Positions 1 to 8,987 of a stretch of 64,000 nt of DNA are shown in pieces (the first letter of the stretch is position 1; every line of letters starts with the position of its first letter). Source of the stretch: Actinoplanes auranticolor (GTDB taxonomy: Bacteria > Actinomycetota > Actinomycetes > Mycobacteriales > Micromonosporaceae); contig NZ_BOQL01000048.1 of the NCBI RefSeq assembly GCF_018332655.1, positions 24,357 to 88,356 of the forward strand, given 5' to 3'. The notes beneath the pieces are model-generated. The model was not told the origin of the DNA. It searched no databases and worked only from the letters and a program-made list of their open reading frames with translations. The translations under genes and the position numbers were made by a program.

Positions 1-174
1 GCGATGCCCGGCATGACGGTGCTGGAGCGTACGGTCAACGGCCGGCCCGGCCTGGTGGTGCGGCTGGACGGCGCGGTCGTGTCGGTGATGGCCTTCGACG
101 TCGCGAGCGAGCGGATCAGGCACATCTGGGCCGTCCTCAACCCCGACAAGCTCCGGCCCTGGACGGCGGACTGA
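1..174 (+). CDS. C-terminal end of an ECF RNA polymerase sigma factor with SnoaL-like tail (partial)
   Basis: The frame is open from the first base of the window and ends at a TGA at 172-174, leaving 57 residues. The fragment reads as the last part of the SnoaL/NTF2-like C-terminal extension of SigJ/ECF41-type sigma factors. These typically end in a segment with NG-P, a V-x-FD-x-x-x-xRI core and a final HIW-x-x-NP-K-LRPW block, and all of these are visible here. In that family the extension regulates promoter binding of the sigma factor. The sigma-2 and sigma-4 regions lie outside the window, so the class is inferred from this tail alone. The next gene on the same strand begins 40 bp downstream with its own leaderless-type promoter. 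Confidence 0.7.
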   Translation, partial: AMPGMTVLERTVNGRPGLVVRLDGAVVSVMAFDVASERIRHIWAVLNPDKLRPWTAD

Positions 175-202
175 TGTGCTCCCCGTCCGGTCCCGCCGGC
201 CG

Positions 203-208
203 TATCCT
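203..208 (+). promoter_or_regulatory. -10 element TATCCT of a leaderless-type promoter
   Basis: TATCCT ends exactly 6 nt before the ATG at 215. This fits actinobacterial leaderless promoters, in which a TANNNT hexamer sits about 7-12 nt before a start codon that is also the transcription start. No Shine-Dalgarno sequence precedes this ATG. Confidence 0.5.
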
Positions 209-214
209 CACCGG

Positions 215-1090
215 ATGACGCAGCCACAGACGCACACCCTCGCCGCGCCGGGCGCCGACCTGGTCTACGACGTCCGCGGCCCGCTGCCACCGGCCGGCGG
301 ACGCCCCGCGTTGCTCATGATCGGCCAGCCGATGTCGGCGGAGGGCTTCACCGCCCTGGCCGGCCACTTCACGGACCGTACGGTCGTCACCTACGACCCG
401 CGGGGCCTGGGCCGCAGTGCCCGCACGGACGGCCGCTCGGACCACACTCCCCAGCAGCAGGCGGCCGACCTGCACCTGCTGATCGAGTCGCTCGGCGCGG
501 GCCCGGTCGACGTGTTCGCCAGCAGCGGCGGCGCGGTCACCGCGCTGGAACTGGTCACCGCCCACCCCGGCGACGTCGTGACCCTGGTGGCCCACGAGCC
601 GCCGATCAACGCGGTGCTGCCCGACGCCGCGGCCGCCGAGCGCGCCCGGGCCGGCTTCCACGAGGCGTACCAGGCGAAGGGCACCGGCGCCGGCATGGCC
701 GCGTTCATCACGATGACCTCCTGGCAGGGCGAGTTCACCGACGCCTACTTCGAGCAGCCCGCACCGGACCCGGCGATGTTCGGCATGTCCACCGACGACG
801 ACGGCAACCGCGACGACCCGCTGCTGTCGAAGAACTCGTGGGCGATCAGCGACTACCGCCCGGTCGCGGCCGCGCTGACCGCCGCCCCGACCCGGATCGT
901 GATCGCGGTCGGTGAGGAGTCGGCGGGAACGTACACCGCGCGTGCGGCCCTGGGGGTCGCGGCGCTGCTCGGCCAGGAGGCGACGGTCTTCCCGAGCCAC
1001 CACGGCGGCTTCCTGGGCGGCGAGTTCGGCTACGCGGGCAAGCCCGAGGAGTTCGCGGCGAAGCTGCGCGAGGTGCTCGACGCCAGCTGA
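215..1090 (+). CDS. alpha/beta-fold hydrolase
   Basis: The 291-residue protein has an alpha/beta-hydrolase layout: the strand LLMIGQPM (about 33-40), the D-PRGLGRS turn (about 61-68), and a nucleophile elbow around S104 in the context F-A-S-S-G-G-A, an A-x-S-x-G variant of GxSxG. A late SHHGGF segment supplies the likely catalytic histidine. The substrate cannot be read from sequence. An in-frame ATG at 176 exists, but 215 is preferred because it has a TATCCT -10 six nt upstream and starts just before the conserved region. It is followed by a decayed gene on the other strand. Confidence 0.85.
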   Translation: MTQPQTHTLAAPGADLVYDVRGPLPPAGGRPALLMIGQPMSAEGFTALAGHFTDRTVVTYDPRGLGRSARTDGRSDHTPQQQAADLHLLIESLGAGPVDVFASSGGAVTALELVTAHPGDVVTLVAHEPPINAVLPDAAAAERARAGFHEAYQAKGTGAGMAAFITMTSWQGEFTDAYFEQPAPDPAMFGMSTDDDGNRDDPLLSKNSWAISDYRPVAAALTAAPTRIVIAVGEESAGTYTARAALGVAALLGQEATVFPSHHGGFLGGEFGYAGKPEEFAAKLREVLDAS

Positions 1091-1095
1091 CCCGT

Positions 1096-1418
1096 TCAGC
1101 CCAGCGCGGCGACCAGCCGTTCACCGGCGGGCCAGGGACCGTAGCCGCTCGCCGTCTCGACATGGCCGGCGTCACCGGCATCGACCAGCTCGGCCCCCCA
1201 GTCCGCCTATGCACCCGGCGCTGTGCGCGATCAGCACGGCGGGTTCGTCATCGGCGGTGATGGCCTGGCGCAGCGCGGCCACCCGGTCCTCCAGGACGAA
1301 CGGCGGGCCCGGCGGGCGGGGCGCCCACTGGTAATCGGGGTGGGCGTCCGCCCAGCGGACCATCCAGTGCTCCGGGCGGGGGGATGCCACGCCCGGGGAC
1401 GAGCAGGTGTCGGGCCAT
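1096..1418 (-). pseudogene. decayed RBBP9/YdeN-type alpha/beta hydrolase
   Basis: Read on the minus strand, the start M-A-R-H-LLVPG opens in one frame. The family core PEHW...RWADAHPDYQW...AVLIAHSAGC continues in a second frame. The typical C-terminus (WGAELVDAGDAGH...GYGPWPAGERLVAAL) appears in a third frame, immediately after the HSAGC nucleophile elbow. This implies one single-base frameshift near the N-terminus, plus a deletion of the middle of the protein (estimated 60-80 residues from the family's usual layout) with loss of frame. The remaining pieces cannot form a hydrolase. Confidence 0.75.
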
Positions 1419-1511
1419 CGGCCGATGGGAGAAGCGAGACCGCCGCCGGCGATCACCCGCAGACCGCCTGATGGAGGAATTCGTCGACCGCGCGGTCCAG
1501 GAGACTCCGGA

Positions 1512-1805
1512 TCAGCCGTACATCGGCGGGGCGGATTCGGGCTCGACGGTCAGGCCGGTTGCGGTGGCGTTGACGCGTACGTAGGGCGTCTGCTCGGGCG
1601 TGATCGCGGCCTCGGCGGAGAGGTTCCGCACGGTTATCCGCAGGTTCGACGGCTCGCCGTCGGGGAGCGTCAGGTCGACCACCTTCGCCAGGCCGACCTG
1701 GTAGCGGGTCGTCACCTCGTGCTCCTCGTGCGCGGCGCCGCCCGCGCTCATCGTGACTTCGTCGTGGTCGAAGCCGGACTCAAGAAAGACTCGGACGCTG
1801 GCCAT
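1512..1805 (-). CDS. conserved hypothetical protein, 97 aa
   Basis: I do not recognise this family with certainty. It is a 97-residue soluble protein without signal peptide or membrane segment. Alternating polar and hydrophobic stretches (V-R-V-F-L, Y-Q-V-G-L-A-K-V-V-D-L, L-R-I-T-V, V-R-V-N-A-T-A-T-G-L-T-V) suggest a small beta-sandwich. The ATG at 1803-1805 is chosen because homologous-looking sequence begins there and the upstream 190 bp is AT-richer, promoter-like DNA. It is divergent from the metzincin-type gene at 1999, and the two may be co-regulated and functionally linked. Coding statistics (high GC3) support a real gene. Confidence 0.6.
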   Translation of the reverse strand: MASVRVFLESGFDHDEVTMSAGGAAHEEHEVTTRYQVGLAKVVDLTLPDGEPSNLRITVRNLSAEAAITPEQTPYVRVNATATGLTVEPESAPPMYG

Positions 1806-1823
1806 CGACGGACTCCTCATTCG

Positions 1824-1837
1824 ACAATCGTCATTGT
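1824..1837. promoter_or_regulatory. inverted repeat ACAAT-CGTC-ATTGT in a divergent promoter region
   Basis: A perfect 5-bp inverted repeat with a 4-bp spacer lies in the AT-rich interval (1806-1998) between the divergent 97-aa gene and the metzincin-type gene. It is a candidate operator shared by both; no regulator gene is adjacent. Confidence 0.3.
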
Positions 1838-1998
1838 GATCGTAAAATCTACGACAGTATCTCCATTGATCATGGGTGCGGCGTAGCGTCTGCGTGAGAT
1901 TACCGCGCGCCACGAATTCTCTTTTTCCGGTCCCGCTCCGGCCGGGACGGAAAGGTCTTACCGATGTCCATTCCACCCTGCCCGCGAGGGAGCGCACA

Positions 1999-4209
1999 AT
2001 GTCTGATCCCGTAACCGTCACACTCGTGGATCCACCCCCGGAGCCGAACGGGTCAGCCGGTCGCTCGTCCCGGCAACCGGTGGTCAGCGACGTGCCCGAC
2101 CACGACCTCGTCACCGACGGCGACAGCGCGGCCGGCGCGCCGGAGACGGCGCCCTTCCCGCCGTTCCTCCTGCGCCGATCCGGCGTCTATCGTCTCGCTG
2201 TGCCCGTCTTCCTGCCTCGAGCACCGGTCGCGGATCCGGTCGCCGGTGCTGACGGCGAGCAGGCGGCCGCCGGGCCGGTCTTCCCGGTTCTCGGCACCGA
2301 GGAGTTGCGGGTCGACGTCGACGGAGTCATGCCGACCATGACCGTCAGCGGCACCGTCACGCGGATATTCGGCGGCCGGCTCACCTGGATGGCCCGGGTG
2401 ACAAAGAACCAGAATGTATGGACCGGCCCGATCATCTATCGCGACGGAAATACCGCGTTGCGGCCCTTCGACAACGTGTCGGTCACCTTGACCGGCGGTC
2501 TGCTGCCCCTTTCGGGCCATGCGACGGTGGTCTTCAGCACCACGTCCGGATCATCGGTGAAAATGCATTACCGATACGAGAAGGCGGCGTTCCGCGAGGT
2601 CACCTTCGAGTACGACAGAGTCAGCGACGCGACAGCCGTCACGTCGCACCATCCGTCGACCCACCCGGTGCGCGCCCCGGGCGCGCCGGCCACGATGCTG
2701 ACGATCGAATCGGCGTTCGCGCGCGTCGGCATCAAGGTGACCGGCACCGGGGACGACAACGTCATCGACATCTCGGAGGCCGGTCCGGGGGCCACCTGGT
2801 CCGACCAGGAGATGCACGACGCGATGCAGCGGCACTGGTCGCTCTGGGCCGATGCGCCGCGGTGGGCGGTGTGGGTCCTCTTCGCCCGCCTGCACGACCA
2901 GGGTTCGACGCTGGGCGGCATCATGTTCGACGACATCGGCACGGCGCAACGGCAGGGCACGGCGATCTTCGGCGGCTCGTTCATCGAGCAGGCGCCGGCC
3001 GGCGAGGCGAATCCGGGGCCGTGGGTCGAGCGGATGAAATTCTGGACGGCGGTGCACGAGATCGGGCACGCCTTCAACCTCGCCCACGCCTGGCAGAAGT
3101 CGCTCGGCACCGCGTGGGTGCCGCTGGCCGACGAGCCGAGCTCGTTGAGCTACATGAACTACCCGTTCCGGTATCCGGGCGGACTGGACGCCTTCTTCAG
3201 CGCCTTCGAGTACGGCTTCAGCCCCGACGAACTGCTCTTCCTCCGGCACGCCCCGGAGCGGCTGGTGAAGCAGGGCGCCGCGCCGTGGTTCAGTGAGCAC
3301 GGCTTCGAGCAGGAGGCGTTCGATGAGCTGCGCGCGGCGGTCACCGGACCGCTGGCGCTCGATCTGCGGGTGCACCGGGATTCGTCCTTCGAGTTCCTCG
3401 AGCCGGTCGTCGCGGAGCTCCGCCTCAAGAACGTCTCCTCGACGCCCGCCGTGGTCGACCGGAACGCGTTGCGGGACGACGGCCTCGCGATCGTGGTCGC
3501 CAAGGACGGTGGCCCGGTGCGCCGGTGGCTGCCGTTCGCCCGTTACTGCCAGGCGCCGGCGCCCGTGGTCCTCCAGCCGGGTCAGGCGATCTACGGTTCG
3601 GTCCTGCTCTCGGCCGGTACGGGCGGCTGGCTGATCAGCGACCCCGGCAACTACCGGGCCTTCGCCGCCCTCGATCTCGGCGGCGGCGACGCGGCGCTCA
3701 GCGTGCCCCTGCGCATCGTCGTGGACCCGCCCGCGAGCCCTGGCGCGGAGCGGCTGGCCGGCGAGGTGTTCACCCAGGACGTGGCCCACACGCTGGCGTT
3801 CGGCGGTTCACGCGTGCTGAAGCGGGCCAACGACACCCTCCGTCAGCTGGCCGAGGAACTGCCCGGTTCCAACGCCGCCGTCCATGCCAAGGCGGTCCTG
3901 GGCACCCCGCTGGCGTCGGACGGCAAGGTGCTCACCACCACGCCGAGCGGGCAGGAGGCGGTGTCCGTTCAGCCGGCGGCCCCCGAGGAGGCACGCCGGC
4001 TGCTGGCGGACGCGCTCGGCGACTACGACCGGGCCGCCGACACCATCGGTCACATCGGAGTGAAGCAGCAGACCGAGCGGCTGGCCGGGGTCATGGTGGC
4101 CGATGACGACGTCGCCGCCCGGGACGCCCTGATCGACGAGTCCGCCGCCACGCTGGAGCGCCGCGGCGTGTTGCCCGGCGTCGTGGCGGAGCTGCGACAG
4201 CAGAGCTGA
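1999..4209 (+). CDS. metzincin-type zinc metalloprotease, no visible signal peptide
   Basis: The 736-residue protein contains the metzincin zinc-binding motif HEIGHAFNLAH (H353, E354, H357, H363) and, about 30 residues later, a Met-turn S-Y-M-N-Y with M386. These features predict a zinc endopeptidase. No signal peptide or membrane helix is visible, and the N-terminus is polar and Pro/Glu/Asp-rich, which is unusual for this class. About 330 residues follow the catalytic core and appear to form beta-rich, Ig-like segments. The ATG at 1999 is chosen over an upstream in-frame start (1876) because GCGAGGGAG precedes it and the extra residues look non-coding. It is divergent from the 97-aa gene. 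Substrate unknown. Confidence 0.75.
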   Translation: MSDPVTVTLVDPPPEPNGSAGRSSRQPVVSDVPDHDLVTDGDSAAGAPETAPFPPFLLRRSGVYRLAVPVFLPRAPVADPVAGADGEQAAAGPVFPVLGTEELRVDVDGVMPTMTVSGTVTRIFGGRLTWMARVTKNQNVWTGPIIYRDGNTALRPFDNVSVTLTGGLLPLSGHATVVFSTTSGSSVKMHYRYEKAAFREVTFEYDRVSDATAVTSHHPSTHPVRAPGAPATMLTIESAFARVGIKVTGTGDDNVIDISEAGPGATWSDQEMHDAMQRHWSLWADAPRWAVWVLFARLHDQGSTLGGIMFDDIGTAQRQGTAIFGGSFIEQAPAGEANPGPWVERMKFWTAVHEIGHAFNLAHAWQKSLGTAWVPLADEPSSLSYMNYPFRYPGGLDAFFSAFEYGFSPDELLFLRHAPERLVKQGAAPWFSEHGFEQEAFDELRAAVTGPLALDLRVHRDSSFEFLEPVVAELRLKNVSSTPAVVDRNALRDDGLAIVVAKDGGPVRRWLPFARYCQAPAPVVLQPGQAIYGSVLLSAGTGGWLISDPGNYRAFAALDLGGGDAALSVPLRIVVDPPASPGAERLAGEVFTQDVAHTLAFGGSRVLKRANDTLRQLAEELPGSNAAVHAKAVLGTPLASDGKVLTTTPSGQEAVSVQPAAPEEARRLLADALGDYDRAADTIGHIGVKQQTERLAGVMVADDDVAARDALIDESAATLERRGVLPGVVAELRQQS

Positions 4210-4231
4210 CGGCGGGCGGCGTCCGTGGACC

Positions 4232-5248
4232 TCAGCTGTCCAGGCGGACCAGCATCTTTCCGGTGTTGGCCCCGCTCAGCACCCCGAGCAGCGCGGCCGG
4301 AGCCTGGGCCAGGCCGTGCACCACGGTCTCCTCGGTACGCAGGGCTCCGGCCCGCAGCCAGCCGCTCGCCCGCTCGATCCACTCCGGAAAGAGGGGGAAG
4401 TACGAGGTCACCAGGACGCCGCGCAGGGTCAGTTCCTTCCAGTACGCCTGATAGAGGTTCTCCGGTCCGGGCACCGGCCCGGTCGCGTTGTACGAGCTGA
4501 CCGCCCCGACCAGGGCGATGCGGGCGCCGCTGCGGGCGGCCCCGATCGCCGCGGCCAGGTGGTCGCCGCCCACCGTGTCGACGTAGACGTCGATGCCCTG
4601 CGGGGCGGCCCGGGTGAGTTGCTCCGCGATCGGACCGGCCTGGTAGTCGATCGCCACGTCGAAGCCGAAGTCGGTGGCCAGCCGCTTGGCCTTGTCCGGC
4701 CCGCCGGCCGACCCGATCACCGTGCCGGCGCCCAGCAGGCGGGCCAGCTGCCCGGCCACGCTGCCGACCGCACCGGCCGCACCGGACACGAACACGGTGT
4801 CACCGGACCGGACCGGTGCAGCCTCGGTCAGCGCCGCGTACGCGGTCAGCCCGGTCGTGCCCAGCACCCCGAGATACGCCTGCGCGGGCCCGGCCGTGGT
4901 GTCCAGCACCGTCGCGCCCGCGGCGTCGACGACGGCATAGTCGCGCCACCCCAGGAAGTGCGAGACCGTGGCGCCGCTCGCGACGGTGGCCGACCGAGAC
5001 TCGACGACCTCGCCGATCGCGCCGCCCTCCAGCACGGCACCCACCTGGAACGGCGGCAGGTAGGACGGCTCGTCGTTCATCCGCCCGCGCATGTACGGAT
5101 CGACCGACATCCAGGTGTTGCGAACGAGGAGCTGCCCGTCGGCGAGCGGCGGCACCGCCTCACGGACGAGGTGGAAGTGCTGGGGGCCGGGGACGCCGGC
5201 GGGGCGGCCGGCCAGCCGGATCTCCCGGCCGATGAGGTTGGTGACCAT
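4232..5248 (-). CDS. NADP-dependent MDR oxidoreductase (curcumin reductase / LTB4 dehydrogenase type)
   Basis: The 338-residue protein is a zinc-free medium-chain dehydrogenase/reductase. Family markers are visible: W-M-S-V-D-P-Y-M-R-G-R-M near the N-terminus, GGAIGEV, LGTTGLTAY, the nucleotide-binding GAAGAVGS, and the TVGG(D/E) motif. The family reduces activated double bonds of enones and quinones with NADPH. The ATG at 5246-5248 matches the family's usual start. It is transcribed divergently from the XRE regulator at 5327, with a 78-bp shared region, so it is the likely target of that regulator. Confidence 0.88.
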   Translation of the reverse strand: MVTNLIGREIRLAGRPAGVPGPQHFHLVREAVPPLADGQLLVRNTWMSVDPYMRGRMNDEPSYLPPFQVGAVLEGGAIGEVVESRSATVASGATVSHFLGWRDYAVVDAAGATVLDTTAGPAQAYLGVLGTTGLTAYAALTEAAPVRSGDTVFVSGAAGAVGSVAGQLARLLGAGTVIGSAGGPDKAKRLATDFGFDVAIDYQAGPIAEQLTRAAPQGIDVYVDTVGGDHLAAAIGAARSGARIALVGAVSSYNATGPVPGPENLYQAYWKELTLRGVLVTSYFPLFPEWIERASGWLRAGALRTEETVVHGLAQAPAALLGVLSGANTGKMLVRLDS

Positions 5249-5295
5249 GCCGTTCAGCGTGCGGCCCCGGCCCCGGCCCAGCCAGACTCCTGGGT

Positions 5296-5320
5296 TGGGT
5301 ACCCACCGGATGGCTACCCT
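5296..5320 (+). promoter_or_regulatory. palindrome TGGGTACCCA and -10 TACCCT between oxidoreductase and XRE regulator
   Basis: The perfect 10-bp palindrome TGGGTACCCA (5296-5305) lies just upstream of TACCCT (5315-5320), which ends 6 nt before the GTG start of the regulator. The arrangement fits a leaderless promoter with an operator covering its upstream part, and suggests autoregulation. Confidence 0.45.
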
Positions 5321-5326
5321 GGCGCG

Positions 5327-6157
5327 GTGGACACTCGTGCGGAGTTGACCGGCTTCCTGATGTCGCGGCGCGCCCGGCTGCAGCCCGAGACCGTCGGGGT
5401 GCCGCGCTACGGCGAGCGCCGCCGGGTGCCCGGTCTGCGCCGCGAGGAGCTGGCCCAGCTCGCCGGGGTGAGCGTCACCCACTACACGCGGCTGGAGCAG
5501 GGCCACGGCCGCGGCGTGTCGGCCGAGGTGCTCGACGCGGTCGCCGGTGCCATGCGGCTGACCCGCGACGAGCGTGAGCACCTGACGAATCTGGTCCATC
5601 CACCTCGGCTCGGGCCCGGCCCGGCCGGCTCGGCGGTGCGCGCCGACCTGCGCTGCCTGATCGACGGGATGGACCCCACGCCCGCGTTCGTGCACGGCCG
5701 GCACGGCGACATCCTCGCCTGTAACGACGCGGCCGGACGGTTGCTGGGCGATCTCGACGCGCTGCCCGCCGAGCGGCGTACCTGGTCACATCTGGTGTTC
5801 CTGGAGGGTCCGTTCCGGTCCATGGTCGCCGGCCCGGGGTGGGAGCTGCTGGCCCGCCGGCACGTCGCGTACCTCCGGTTGGGTCTGGGCCGTTATCCCG
5901 GGGACCCGGGACCGGCCGGTGTCGTCGAGTCGCTGCACGCCGCCAGCGCCGACTTCCGCCGGCTGTGGACCGAGCACGAGGTGGCCGACTGGGCCGACGT
6001 CACCTGCCGGCTGCGGCATCCGGTGGTGGGCGACATCGAGATCGCGGTCGACGTGATGAAGGCGATCGGGGAGCCGGACCAGTGGCTCGTCAGCTTCACG
6101 ACCCAGCCCGGATCACCCTCGCAGGATGCATTGCGCCGGCTGGCGAATCCCGGCTGA
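5327..6157 (+). CDS. XRE-family transcriptional regulator with MmyB-like ligand domain
   Basis: The 276-residue protein has an N-terminal XRE helix-turn-helix (RVPGLRREELAQLAGVSVTHYTRLEQG, about residues 28-54). It is followed by a long MmyB-like C-terminal domain with the characteristic W(T/S)...D-x-x-C-N-x-A and A-x-F-R-x-L-W-x-x-H segments. In actinomycetes such regulators usually control a divergent short-chain or MDR oxidoreductase, as here. The start is GTG, preceded by a TACCCT -10 six nt upstream and no Shine-Dalgarno, so the mRNA is probably leaderless. The ligand is unknown. Confidence 0.88.
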   Translation: MDTRAELTGFLMSRRARLQPETVGVPRYGERRRVPGLRREELAQLAGVSVTHYTRLEQGHGRGVSAEVLDAVAGAMRLTRDEREHLTNLVHPPRLGPGPAGSAVRADLRCLIDGMDPTPAFVHGRHGDILACNDAAGRLLGDLDALPAERRTWSHLVFLEGPFRSMVAGPGWELLARRHVAYLRLGLGRYPGDPGPAGVVESLHAASADFRRLWTEHEVADWADVTCRLRHPVVGDIEIAVDVMKAIGEPDQWLVSFTTQPGSPSQDALRRLANPG

Positions 6158-6230
6158 GTCCGTTACCTGACTGCTGTTCCCGCGGATTGACGGATAGTGA
6201 AGGGCTTGGATTCGCGGCAGGAGGACGGGC

Positions 6231-8987
6231 ATGGTCCCGCAACCGCACGACAGAGACGTCGAGAACAGAGTCGTCGAGATCCGGGTGCACGGCGTCAGCG
6301 GTACGCCGATCGAGTCGGTTCTCGACGACCCGTGGCCGGCTCAGGTCGCCGGGGACGACGCCGGGCGCATCTTCCGGCGTAGCGGGGCGCACCCGTCCGG
6401 CCGGGTGATCGAGGGCTACCACTGGGGCCGGTACACCGCGGGATCACCGTCCCGGGCGCTGTGGCTCCTGCTGGTGCCGTTCGCGCTGGTGAACGTGGCC
6501 CGCTTCGCGCTGCTGATGCCCGAGCGGCGGCGGACCCGCGACGGGGTGGCCGACGGCGTGATCCGGCTGCTGGGCCTGGTGCTGACCGTGACGATCGTGG
6601 TGACCACCTGCTATCTGGGTTGGAACGTGCTGGCCCGCCAGTGCGGCCCGGGCGCGTGCTCCGGCGGCTTCGGGCCGCTCGACTGGTACGCCGGCCGGTC
6701 GCCGGGCGTGCGGGAGCTGGTCGGCGCGCTGCTGCCGATCACGGTCCTGGTGGTGTTCTGGCAGTTCGACCGGTTGTCGTTCCCGCACGACCCGCCGGGC
6801 GTCGCGCGGCGGCAGCGCCGGGGCAGCAACGGCGACCTCGGTGATCCGGGCTTCTGGCGCGGCGCCTCCGCGCAGACGTCCTGGCAGCGGGCCGCGCACG
6901 TGTGGACCGGCTGCGCCGTAGCGGGTCTGCTGGCGCTGGCCATGCTCGGCCGCCCCGGCGTCTGGGCCGGGCAGCACGCGGTCTTCACGGTGGCGTGCGC
7001 GCTCGTCGCCGCGGTCCTGACGGCCGGCCTGGTCAGCGGGGTGTGGCAGGTCATCCGCAACCCCATGCCGAAGGAGACGGAGGCTGTCCCCGACGGCCGC
7101 GACCCGGTGGCCCTGCGGCCGGGCATGCGGGCGATGCGGTTGTCCACCGCGGCAGCCGCCCTGGCCGCCGTCGGGCTGGCCGCGATCGGGCTGGACCACG
7201 TCACGCCCGCGGCGCCGCAGGAGGTGGGCGCGATCTTCTCCGCGGTCGCCAACGGCGTGTTCGCACTGCTCGGCGCGGTGCTGCTGGTGCTGCTCGGGGT
7301 CTGTGCGCTGCTCGCGTACGGGTCGGGTGGCCGCCGGCTGCGGCTCGGCGACGGTGACCGTCCGACGATTCCGGTGTCGTTTCGGCCCTTCTACTTCGGC
7401 ATGGCGGGCTGGCTCGGTGCGGCGCTCGGCGCGACAGCCGGGATGGGCATGAGCGCGGCCGCCGTGTTCTGGACCGCCCGGGCGCTGGGTGACCCGGTGG
7501 TCGACGGAACGCGGACGCAGCCGCAGCAGATCGAGATCGCGGCGGTCTACTGGATCATGGCGGCGGTCTGGGGTGCCCTGGCCGTCGTGCTGGTCGTGGC
7601 GCTGCTGCCGCTGGCCGCGTGGCTGCTGCGCCGGCGGATGTGGTGGCTGCTGGTGCCGGCTCTGCTGGCCGCCGGGGGTACGGCGGCCTGGGCAGTGCTG
7701 GCCCACCCGGGTCCTGACGTGCTGTCCCGGCAGGCGGAGTGGCTCATCGTGGGTCTGGTCCTGGTGCTCGCGGTCGCCTTCGTGGTCTTCTTCACCGGCC
7801 GCGACAGTTTCCGGCGCCTGCTCAGCGAGGACTACACCGACAACGAGAAGCTGATCCGGGCCCAGGCGCGGGTGGCCGGCCGCTGGCGGATCGCGATGAT
7901 CCGCTACCGCTACCACCATGTCCTGGGGCTGCTCGCCACTCTGGGCGGGCTCGCGGTGATCGTGTCGGCGGGCGCCTGCGCCTGGCTGCTGGCCGCGTCC
8001 GACGAGCCGCCCCGCGCGCTGATGGGCAACGCGACCGGCCCGCTCGGTCAGCTCGGCGTGGTGGTCGTCTCGTTCGGCGCGACCGGGCTGGTGGTGCTCG
8101 GGCTCGGCACGTGGCGACGGGCCGGGCTGCGTACCACCGTCGGGGTGATCTGGGATCTGCTGTCGTTCTGGCCGCGGGTCGGCCACCCGCTGTGCCCGCC
8201 GCCGTACGGCGGCCGGGCCGTCCTCGCGCTGGCCGGCCGGGCCTCGCAGTGGGCCAACCGCGGTGTGCCCAAGGGCGCGCGGGCCGACCAGGTGGTCCTG
8301 TCCGGACACAGCCAGGGCAGCGTGATCACGCTGGCGGCGTGCGCGGTCATCCTGGACCAGGCGGCCGGCAAGGCGGGGGAGCGGGGAGCCGAGGACGACC
8401 TGAACTTCGCCCGGTCCCGGGTCACCGCCGAGCGGCTCCACATGATCACGTACGGCTCCCAGCTGCAGTTCCTCTACGCCCGGTTCTTCCCGTCGTACCT
8501 GGGGTTCGCCCGCATCAGCGAGGTCTGCACCGCCGGCCTGCGCCGGCGCTGGCTCAACGCGTTCCGGTGGACCGATCCGCTGGGCGGCCCGGTGCTGTCC
8601 TGGCAGGTGCCGAAGGCCGGGGAGAAGTTCGGCCCGGACCTCACCGAGTGGCTCACCATGGGTTGCGACCCGGCCTGCACCGAGCACCGGCCGGTCGTCC
8701 GATGCGGCTGCACCGATCCCTGCCCGAGCCGGCGGAGACCCGCCGGGGAATGCCCGGAACCGCGCTACTGGGCGATCGGTGCGGACGTGCGGCTGCGGGA
8801 TCCGGCCACGATCGTGGACTCGCCGGACGTGCCCCGGCTGGCGGCCCGGGGACACAGCGGATACCTGTCCGACCCGGCGTACGAGGTCCTGCTGCAGGAC
8901 CTGCTGGACGGCGCGCTGGGGCTGCCGGGGACGGCGGAATGCCGGCGGCCGGCGGTACGCGGTCCTAGTCCCGCCCCCGTGTCATGA
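6231..8987 (+). CDS. polytopic membrane protein with C-terminal serine-hydrolase domain
   Basis: The 918-residue protein starts with a soluble VRVHGVSGTPIES segment typical of actinobacterial membrane-bound lipase-like proteins. About a dozen hydrophobic segments follow between residues 75 and 640. A cytosolic alpha/beta-hydrolase-like region then carries the elbow V-V-L-S-G-H-S-Q-G-S. A Cys-rich stretch near the C-terminus (CDPACTEH...CGCTDPCPSRRR...CPEP) may bind metal. GGAGG precedes the ATG. No substrate can be assigned. Its 3' end overlaps the convergent TetR gene by 23 bp. Confidence 0.7.
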   Translation: MVPQPHDRDVENRVVEIRVHGVSGTPIESVLDDPWPAQVAGDDAGRIFRRSGAHPSGRVIEGYHWGRYTAGSPSRALWLLLVPFALVNVARFALLMPERRRTRDGVADGVIRLLGLVLTVTIVVTTCYLGWNVLARQCGPGACSGGFGPLDWYAGRSPGVRELVGALLPITVLVVFWQFDRLSFPHDPPGVARRQRRGSNGDLGDPGFWRGASAQTSWQRAAHVWTGCAVAGLLALAMLGRPGVWAGQHAVFTVACALVAAVLTAGLVSGVWQVIRNPMPKETEAVPDGRDPVALRPGMRAMRLSTAAAALAAVGLAAIGLDHVTPAAPQEVGAIFSAVANGVFALLGAVLLVLLGVCALLAYGSGGRRLRLGDGDRPTIPVSFRPFYFGMAGWLGAALGATAGMGMSAAAVFWTARALGDPVVDGTRTQPQQIEIAAVYWIMAAVWGALAVVLVVALLPLAAWLLRRRMWWLLVPALLAAGGTAAWAVLAHPGPDVLSRQAEWLIVGLVLVLAVAFVVFFTGRDSFRRLLSEDYTDNEKLIRAQARVAGRWRIAMIRYRYHHVLGLLATLGGLAVIVSAGACAWLLAASDEPPRALMGNATGPLGQLGVVVVSFGATGLVVLGLGTWRRAGLRTTVGVIWDLLSFWPRVGHPLCPPPYGGRAVLALAGRASQWANRGVPKGARADQVVLSGHSQGSVITLAACAVILDQAAGKAGERGAEDDLNFARSRVTAERLHMITYGSQLQFLYARFFPSYLGFARISEVCTAGLRRRWLNAFRWTDPLGGPVLSWQVPKAGEKFGPDLTEWLTMGCDPACTEHRPVVRCGCTDPCPSRRRPAGECPEPRYWAIGADVRLRDPATIVDSPDVPRLAARGHSGYLSDPAYEVLLQDLLDGALGLPGTAECRRPAVRGPSPAPVS

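Noticed and set aside
6444..8855. An 803-codon minus-strand frame opposite the membrane hydrolase
   Set aside because: Gln/His/Arg/Pro-rich composition without domains; antisense shadow of a GC-rich gene.
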